DNA of 10,214 nucleotides from Pseudomonadota bacterium (lineage in GTDB: Bacteria > Pseudomonadota > Alphaproteobacteria > Rhizobiales > Hyphomicrobiaceae), in NCBI GenBank assembly GCA_021816505.1, contig JAKAXS010000071.1, positions 1-10,214 of the forward strand, given 5' to 3'. Below the pieces are notes generated by a model. That model saw only the letters and a list, made by a program, of their open reading frames with translations. It searched no databases and was not told the origin of the DNA. Shown piece by piece: positions 6,175-10,214 of the stretch. How positions within the stretch are numbered: the stretch's first letter is position 1; every line of letters begins with the position of its first letter. Made by a program: the position numbers and the translations under genes.

Positions 6175-7872
6175 TTATGCCGCGACGCGCGTCAGGAACG
6201 TCTCCACCTCTTTTTCCAAGCGTGAAACGACGCCGTTCACCGATTCCGCCGCCTGCGTGACGAAGCCCGCTGCGTCCGAAGTGCGTTGCGCGGCACCGCT
6301 GACGGTTGCGAAGTTTGCGGTGATGTCATCCGTGCTGCGGGAAGCGGCCGTGACGTTGCGTGAAATTTCTTCCGTGGCAGCCGTCTGCTGAACCGTCGCT
6401 GCGGCGATCCCCGTCGTCGTCTCGGTGATCTCCCTGACGCGACCGGTGATGCGGCGGATGGCGTCCACGGCCTCTTCGGTCGAGCTTTGCACGTTCGCGA
6501 TCTGCTGCGAGATTTCTTCCGTGGCTTTGCTCGTCTGCGTTGCCAGGCTTTTGACTTCCTGGGCGACGACGGCGAATCCCTTGCCGGCCTCGCCGGCGCG
6601 CGCGGCCTCGATCGTGGCATTCAGCGCCAGAAGGTTCGTCTGCGCGGCGATCTGATTGATGAGGCCGACAACGGTGCCGATTTTCTCGGCCGCTTCGGCC
6701 AGGGCGCCGATCTGACGGTCGGTCAGTTCGGCATCCCGTAGCGCGGTTTCCGACATCGTCTTCGCGCGATCCAATTGTCCGCCGATCTCTCCGATCGAGC
6801 TCGACAGCTGGACTGCGGCGCCGGCCACCATGGCGACGTTCGATGACGCGGTGCCCGCAGAGATGGCTGCCGTGTCGATAGCTGATTGCGCGGTCGCGGA
6901 GGTGCCGTTCAGTTCGTCCGCGCGGCGTCGCATGCCGTCGGTATCAGCCGAGAGCGTACGCAACGAGACCGAGATCTGGTCGCGGAAGTCGGCGATGGCC
7001 GCGTCGCGCCGGTTGCGGCGCTCCGCTGCTTCGTGTTCGGCGGCGGCACGCTCTTGTTCCAGCGCGCGGGCGCGGCGGCTCGTTTCACGCAGCAACTCGA
7101 GCGACTGAGCGACCGCGCCGATTTCATCGCCACGGTCGGTGAAGGCAATCGGCGAATCGAGATCGCCCGTTGCCAGATCGCTGACGCGTGCAGTGATGCC
7201 CTTGAGTGGCCGGAAAAGTCGCGTCGAGATGAATCCGGCGCCGATGCACGCGAGGATCGCGAGCAGCGCCGTGCCTGCCGAGACCGCAGTCATGGTCGAG
7301 GAATAGGCGCGGAACAGGTCTTCGACCGGCACGCCGATGTACAACACGCCATTGACCGTGCCGGCTGTGTCGAACGTCGGCTGGTAGACCGTATAGTAGC
7401 GCTTGCCGAACAGGGTCGTCATGCCCGAGTACGACTCGCCTTTGCGCAAGGCGGGCTGGGCCGGGCTGTCGGCCGCCAGCGGCGTGCCTGAGGCACGTTC
7501 GCCGTTCTCCTTGCGGACCGTCGTCGCGCGGCGAATGAATGTGTCGGACGCCTTGTCGTAGGCGAACACAGTCGCGTTGCCGCCCATGTAGGCGACCGTG
7601 TCGTCAACGACCGACATATCGCTGAAGTCGGTCAAGCCCGGTGACACGACGCGCAAATGCTGACCGCTGTCATCCTCTGCCTTGGCGCCTGGAACCTTCG
7701 CTGCGTAGATCAGCGCGAGGCTGCGCATGGTCTGGTTTCCCTGCGTCTCTCGACGCAGTTCCAGTTCCGACCAGACCTGACTCGACGTGACAAGCCACAT
7801 CGTGCCGCTGGTCATGAGGATGGCCGTGGCGACCAGGGCCATGATCTTCTGTGAGAGCGATATGTTGTTCAT
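6175..7872 (-). CDS. Methyl-accepting chemotaxis protein with periplasmic Cache-type sensor
   Basis: Encodes a 565-residue transmembrane chemoreceptor. Order seen: first membrane helix at about residues 10-30; a periplasmic domain at about 31-190 resembling a Cache domain (GNATVFAYDKASDTFIRRATT, then FGKRYYTVYQPTFD and GVLYIGVPVEDLF); second membrane helix at about 195-218; a HAMP linker starting at RLFRPLKGITARVSDLATGDLD; a coiled-coil stretch rich in A, E and R (about 265-320); and the signalling domain. The conserved hairpin tip NQIAAQTNLLALNATIEAARAGEAGKGFAVVAQEVKSLA (406-444), which contacts CheA and CheW, is complete. There is no C-terminal CheR/CheB-binding pentapeptide; the protein ends FLTRVAA. 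The ligand is unknown. The ATG at 7872 lacks a strong ribosome binding site. It is oriented against both neighbours, with no other chemotaxis gene nearby. Confidence 0.95.
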   Translation of the reverse strand: MNNISLSQKIMALVATAILMTSGTMWLVTSSQVWSELELRRETQGNQTMRSLALIYAAKVPGAKAEDDSGQHLRVVSPGLTDFSDMSVVDDTVAYMGGNATVFAYDKASDTFIRRATTVRKENGERASGTPLAADSPAQPALRKGESYSGMTTLFGKRYYTVYQPTFDTAGTVNGVLYIGVPVEDLFRAYSSTMTAVSAGTALLAILACIGAGFISTRLFRPLKGITARVSDLATGDLDSPIAFTDRGDEIGAVAQSLELLRETSRRARALEQERAAAEHEAAERRNRRDAAIADFRDQISVSLRTLSADTDGMRRRADELNGTSATAQSAIDTAAISAGTASSNVAMVAGAAVQLSSSIGEIGGQLDRAKTMSETALRDAELTDRQIGALAEAAEKIGTVVGLINQIAAQTNLLALNATIEAARAGEAGKGFAVVAQEVKSLATQTSKATEEISQQIANVQSSTEEAVDAIRRITGRVREITETTTGIAAATVQQTAATEEISRNVTAASRSTDDITANFATVSGAAQRTSDAAGFVTQAAESVNGVVSRLEKEVETFLTRVAA

Positions 7873-8169
7873 GTCTGATTCTGTTAAGAATATTTCCCCG
7901 GCATTAAGCCCGAAATCCGTTCAAATAGGGTTACCTTGGGAGCGGGTAATGGAGACAAATTCGGTTGAAGCGTTACAAAAAATAGCAACCACGCCGCGAA
8001 AGGCCGGCGACAGGGCCGAATTCCTGGGTCGCGTGCCGACCCGCCACAATTCCTTAAAATTCTGTCTGTGTTTTCAGTCGGTTGTGGCGATACGTCGTTG
8101 ACCGGACGCATTTCGGTCGATAGTCTTCCGCAAACGAAGAAAAATTACGCGGTTGGGAGGTTAAGTGTG
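7873..8169. other. Divergent intergenic region between the chemoreceptor gene and ihfA
   Basis: This 297-base stretch holds no gene that I can support. It should carry the promoters of both flanking genes. On the plus side a TTGACC-based candidate lies near 8098. On the minus side I see no convincing sigma70, sigma54 or flagellar sigma28 pattern. A small inverted repeat TTACC (7931-7935) / GGTAA (7945-7949) lies about 60-75 bases upstream of the receptor start. Confidence 0.6.
8098..8126 (+). promoter_or_regulatory. Candidate promoter of ihfA with inverted repeat in the spacer
   Basis: TTGACC (8098-8103) is a good -35. Possible -10 boxes are GATAGT (8119-8124, spacing 15) or TAGTCT (8121-8126, spacing 17); neither is ideal. 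TTGACCG (8098-8104) and CGGTCGA (8114-8120) form an inverted repeat matching at six of seven positions that covers the -35 and spacer, a placement suitable for a repressor. The ihfA start follows about 45 bases later. Confidence 0.4.
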
Positions 8170-8484
8170 ATGAGTGCAAAGACGCTGACACGCGCAGATC
8201 TGGCGGAAGCCGTCGTCCGCAAGGTGGGCCTGCCGCGCAACGAGTCTCAGGAGCTCGTGGAGCTCGTTCTGAATGAGATCTCAGGATCGCTGTCACGCGG
8301 TGAAGCCGTGAAGCTTTCCTCATTCGGTTCGTTCGGCATCCGCAGCAAGGGCGAGCGCATTGGCCGCAACCCGAAGACGGGCAAGGAAGTGCCGATCACG
8401 CCGCGTCGCGTTCTGGTCTTCCGTCCGAGCAATATCATGAAAGACCGAATCAACGCCGGGCTTTCAGAGAACAGCAAGGGCTGA
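8170..8484 (+). CDS. ihfA: Integration host factor alpha subunit
   Basis: DNA-bending nucleoid protein that acts as a heterodimer with IHF-beta in recombination, replication and transcription. It is 104 residues long, normal for the family. The HU/IHF fold is clear: ADLAEAVVRKVGLPRNESQELVELVLNEI (helices, about 9-37), VKLSSFGSFGIRSKGERIGRNPKTG (about 47-71) and VPITPRRVLVFRPSNIMKDRIN. The DNA-intercalating proline is Pro68 in the RNPKTG loop. IHF-alpha rather than HU or IHF-beta is chosen from the SSFGSFGIRSK and RNPKTGKEVPITPRRVLVF pattern and the neighbouring MerR gene. The ATG at 8170 has a strong GGGAGG nine bases upstream. The frame is open further upstream but that stretch is not family-like. 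Confidence 0.95.
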   Translation: MSAKTLTRADLAEAVVRKVGLPRNESQELVELVLNEISGSLSRGEAVKLSSFGSFGIRSKGERIGRNPKTGKEVPITPRRVLVFRPSNIMKDRINAGLSENSKG

Positions 8485-8500
8485 CGCGCTCTTTCGTCGC

Positions 8501-8523
8501 TGAAATTTGCACCAAAATTTTTT
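8501..8523 (+). terminator. Weak possible terminator after ihfA
   Basis: AAATTT (8503-8508) and AAATTT (8515-8520) can pair around a six-base loop and are followed by three more T. The stem is entirely A-T, so it would be weak. The location just after ihfA is the main support. Confidence 0.2.
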
Positions 8524-8612
8524 ACGTACTGCGACCAGATTGATTGTGAGGCAGAAATTGCCCTGCGGCGGTGGTCTGTTGCCACATGTTGGTGATCATC
8601 GGCATTCGCCCT

Positions 8613-8642
8613 GTGACGTAATTCGCCGAAACGCGTTATGAT
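8613..8642 (+). promoter_or_regulatory. Candidate promoter for the MerR-family gene
   Basis: GTGACG (8613-8618) and TATGAT (8637-8642) are spaced by 18 bases, with a good -10 box, and predict a start near 8649. The 204-base gap between ihfA and this gene otherwise holds no gene. A GC-rich hairpin (8651-8671) follows at once in the presumed leader. Confidence 0.4.
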
Positions 8643-8650
8643 CTCCTGAT

Positions 8651-8671
8651 GCCGGTCTCGGACGGGCCGGC
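8651..8671 (+). promoter_or_regulatory. GC-rich hairpin in the MerR gene leader
   Basis: GCCGG (8651-8655) pairs with CCGGC (8667-8671), and the stem can be extended inward by three pairs, two of them G-U, to leave a five-base loop. It lies seven bases before the GGGGA ribosome binding site at 8678-8682. There is no T run, so it is not a terminator. A regulatory role is only inferred. Confidence 0.25.
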
Positions 8672-8688
8672 CAACATGGGGATTGCAG

Positions 8689-9201
8689 ATGAGCAAGGCA
8701 GCCGAAGCCTTCCGTACGATCAGCGAGGTAGCGGGCGAACTTGAGGTTCCAAAGCATGTCCTGCGCTTCTGGGAGGCCAAGTTTCCGCAAATCCGCCCAA
8801 TGAAGCGTGGCGGCGGCCGCCGCTACTACCGCCCGGAAGATATGGAACTGCTGCGCGGCATTCGTCATCTGCTGCACGCGCAAGGGTACACCATCAAAGG
8901 CGTACAGAAGATCCTGCGAGAACAGGGGATCGACGAGGTCAAGGTGCTTGGCCGCTCGCTTCCGCCGCCGGCGGAGAAGAAGCGCGGACGCAAGCCGCTC
9001 GTTCGCAGTGGCGCGAAGGCCGTCGAGGAGAAGGCGGCACCAGCACCGTCGAACGTTGTCAGGCTGGCTCAGCCGCATCGCGCTGTCGTCGAATCCGTCA
9101 TCGCCGAACTCGGTGCCTGCCGGCAGATGTTGCTGACCGGTGCCGTCGCGCAGGAGAGGCTGCCGGAGCGCGCGCCGCGCCGCGCCGGTCGTCGCGCCTA
9201 G
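8689..9201 (+). CDS. MerR-family transcriptional regulator, no recognised effector domain
   Basis: Encodes 170 residues. The N-terminal winged helix-turn-helix is clear: FRTISEVAGELEVPKHVLRFWEAKFPQI (about residues 8-35), GGGRRYYRPEDMELLRGIRHLLHAQGYTIKGVQKIL (41-76). The RFWE and RRYYRPED signatures are typical of the MerR superfamily. The rest is a basic, proline- and alanine-rich tail (KKRGRKP at about 97-103, then a low-complexity stretch, ending RAPRRAGRRA) with no metal-binding cysteine cluster, so it is not a classical metal sensor. Targets are unknown. Its place directly after ihfA is conserved in related alphaproteobacteria to my knowledge, which suggests a housekeeping role. The ATG at 8689 is chosen for its GGGGA at suitable spacing; a TTG two codons upstream (8683) is less likely. 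Confidence 0.92.
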   Translation: MSKAAEAFRTISEVAGELEVPKHVLRFWEAKFPQIRPMKRGGGRRYYRPEDMELLRGIRHLLHAQGYTIKGVQKILREQGIDEVKVLGRSLPPPAEKKRGRKPLVRSGAKAVEEKAAPAPSNVVRLAQPHRAVVESVIAELGACRQMLLTGAVAQERLPERAPRRAGRRA

Positions 9202-9212
9202 CGCGACGCTGC

Positions 9213-9956
9213 ATGACGCAAGCGTCGCACAGGCGTGATCTCGAAACGCAAGTGTGGTGCATCGAGTTGGCGCCGGCTCTCCCGGCGCTGCTGCAGCTCG
9301 ACGCCGCGTCGGAGTATTTGCCGCCAGAGGACCGCACCCGCGCTGCGCGATTTGCCGACGGTGACATGGCGCGGGCATGGCAGGGCGCCCACATCGCGTT
9401 GCGGCTGGTGCTGGAGCGGCTCATCGGTGTGGAGGCACGTGGTGTTTCGTTCGTGCGCTCGGATCGTGGCAAGCCTCACCTAACCGATAGTGACGTTGCC
9501 TTTTCGCTGTCGCATGGGGCCGGTCGCGCGCTGATCGCGACAGGCGCCCAAGGGCTCCTTGGCATCGATATCGAAGGACCGCGCGCTATTCGCATGTCGG
9601 CGGATCGTCGCCAAGTGATCGAGATGGCGGGCGCCGCGGTGGATGCGGAGCCCTTGCCGGAAATTGCGGACAGCCGTTTTTTGCAAGCCTGGGTGCGATT
9701 GGAAGCGCTCAGCAAAGCAACAGGTGAGGGCATGGGGCTGTTGCTGACGCGCGCGGGTGCCTTCGGCCCTTCACGGCAAACGAGGGTCGGGTCCCCACTG
9801 TTGGCGAACGGTTTGCGCGTCCGCGATCTCAGCGTCGGCCGCGACGTGTTCGCGGCGATCGCTCTCCCTGCGCCCGACGAGCCGGCGGCCGTCGTTCATT
9901 TACCTTCCGGCGTCGATGAATTGCGCGCCTTTGCCCAGGGCGCGCATTGGCGTTGA
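9213..9956 (+). CDS. Sfp-type 4'-phosphopantetheinyl transferase superfamily protein
   Basis: Transfers the phosphopantetheine arm of coenzyme A to a serine of a carrier protein. The 247 residues suit the Sfp/Gsp class rather than the short AcpS class. Motifs seen in order: RDRGKPHL-like SDRGKPHL (83-90), FSLSHGAGRALIA (97-109), the Mg-binding GIDIE (117-121; Asp119 and Glu121) and FLQAWVRLEALSKATGEGM (156-174; with Glu163 and Lys168). The catalytic and metal residues are therefore all present. The partner carrier protein cannot be told from the sequence: no polyketide, peptide-synthetase or ACP gene lies in the window. It starts 11 bases after the MerR gene stop, so the two may be co-transcribed. 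The ribosome binding site before the ATG is weak. The start is thus moderately certain. Confidence 0.9.
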   Translation: MTQASHRRDLETQVWCIELAPALPALLQLDAASEYLPPEDRTRAARFADGDMARAWQGAHIALRLVLERLIGVEARGVSFVRSDRGKPHLTDSDVAFSLSHGAGRALIATGAQGLLGIDIEGPRAIRMSADRRQVIEMAGAAVDAEPLPEIADSRFLQAWVRLEALSKATGEGMGLLLTRAGAFGPSRQTRVGSPLLANGLRVRDLSVGRDVFAAIALPAPDEPAAVVHLPSGVDELRAFAQGAHWR

Positions 9957-9992
9957 CCCAGCCGCCGTTGCAGGGCAAAAGAGGCGCCAAGT

Positions 9993-10070
9993 CGGAGCGT
10001 AGCGCAGCCTGGTTAGCGCACCAGTCTGGGGGACTGGGGGTCGGAGGTTCAAATCCTCTCGCTCCGACCA
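9993..10070 (+). tRNA. tRNA-Pro (anticodon GGG)
   Basis: A complete cloverleaf is visible. The seven-base acceptor stem CGGAGCG (9993-9999) pairs with CGCTCCG (10060-10066), followed by discriminator A and an encoded CCA (10068-10070). The D stem is GCGC/GCGC. The anticodon stem CCAGT/ACTGG holds the loop CTGGGGG with anticodon GGG at 10028-10030. The T stem GGAGG/CCTCT (one G-T pair) carries the loop TTCAAAT. It decodes CCC and CCU proline codons. It lies 36 bases after the phosphopantetheinyl transferase gene. The following 144 bases show no gene, integrase or clear repeat of the tRNA 3' end. Confidence 0.98.
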
Positions 10071-10214
10071 ATCATTTGAGCTTTGACGGGGTTGCTCAAC
10101 GCACCCGAAGGCTCGGCAGCCGAGCACTACCGTCGCCTTTGCGAAGCCATATGGCTGCCACCGCGCGCCTCGCAGAGCATGAGCTTGCCCGTCTGAATAG
10201 CGATACATGCGTGT

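Noticed and set aside
6886..7491. 201-codon plus-strand frame opposite the chemoreceptor
   Set aside because: It is a shadow of the receptor's coiled-coil region, rich in arginine and alanine, with no family resemblance.
7787..8101. 104-codon plus-strand frame running across the chemoreceptor start into the intergenic region
   Set aside because: It has no ribosome binding site or recognisable protein pattern and starts inside the receptor gene.
8596..9378. 260-codon minus-strand frame opposite the MerR gene
   Set aside because: It has a low-complexity composition and no recognisable domain, and lies opposite a clear MerR gene.
10111..10125. Perfect hairpin GCTCGG-CAG-CCGAGC after the tRNA gene
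   Set aside because: No T run follows, so it does not qualify as a Rho-independent terminator. A six-base stem can easily arise by chance in GC-rich DNA.
9900..10208. 102-codon minus-strand frame containing SEREDLNLRPPVPQTGALTRLRYAP
   Set aside because: This is the antisense translation of the tRNA-Pro gene, a well-known spurious protein in databases. It also overlaps the end of the phosphopantetheinyl transferase gene.
9993..10214. Possible integration site (attB) at the tRNA-Pro 3' end
   Set aside because: tRNA genes are common targets, but I see no second copy of the tRNA end and no integrase in the 144 bases that follow.

Overview
The window looks like chromosomal core genome of an alphaproteobacterium, most likely of the Hyphomicrobiales (Rhizobiales) type. 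The GC content is high. The order lipoprotein BamE / cytochrome bc1 chaperone / YceD-like (DUF177) / plsX / fabH / ihfA / MerR regulator / tRNA-Pro is one I recognise from that group. All the coding frames look intact, and I see no transposase, integrase, CRISPR array or phage gene. The species cannot be named from the sequence alone.

Layout. (1) Bases 2-1651 hold the 3' three quarters of hppA, a membrane proton-pumping pyrophosphatase, followed by a strong Rho-independent terminator at 1676-1705. (2) On the minus strand, 2773-2261 encodes a BamE-type outer-membrane lipoprotein and 2192-1758 a small NTF2/SnoaL-fold protein. The latter has an unusual hairpin over its ribosome binding site, and a 25-bp tandem duplication sits at its stop codon. 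(3) Divergently, on the plus strand, come the ubiquinol-cytochrome c chaperone (2878-3408), a GTGA-overlapping DUF177 gene (3405-3926), then plsX (4049-5095) and fabH (5188-6165). (4) A methyl-accepting chemotaxis protein gene lies on the opposite strand (7872-6175), wedged between fabH and ihfA. (5) The plus strand resumes with ihfA (8170-8484), a MerR-family regulator (8689-9201), an Sfp-type 4'-phosphopantetheinyl transferase (9213-9956) and tRNA-Pro(GGG) at 9993-10070. The last 144 bases contain no gene that I can support.

How the genes fit together. PlsX and FabH are membrane-lipid enzymes. FabH starts fatty-acid chains on acyl-carrier protein, and PlsX converts finished acyl-ACP to acyl-phosphate for phospholipid synthesis. 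The phosphopantetheinyl transferase also works on carrier proteins, but whether its partner is the fatty-acid ACP or a secondary-metabolism carrier cannot be read from here. BamE serves outer-membrane protein assembly, the chaperone serves respiratory complex III, and HppA couples pyrophosphate hydrolysis to proton pumping. IHF-alpha and the MerR protein are DNA-binding regulators.

I did not find a convincing new biological system. The points most worth a second look are non-coding: two mutually exclusive stems in the plsX leader, a leader that carries an anti-Shine-Dalgarno-like sequence pairing with the NTF2-like gene's own ribosome binding site, and several palindromes in intergenic regions. 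All were read by eye and none has been tested by folding or comparison.
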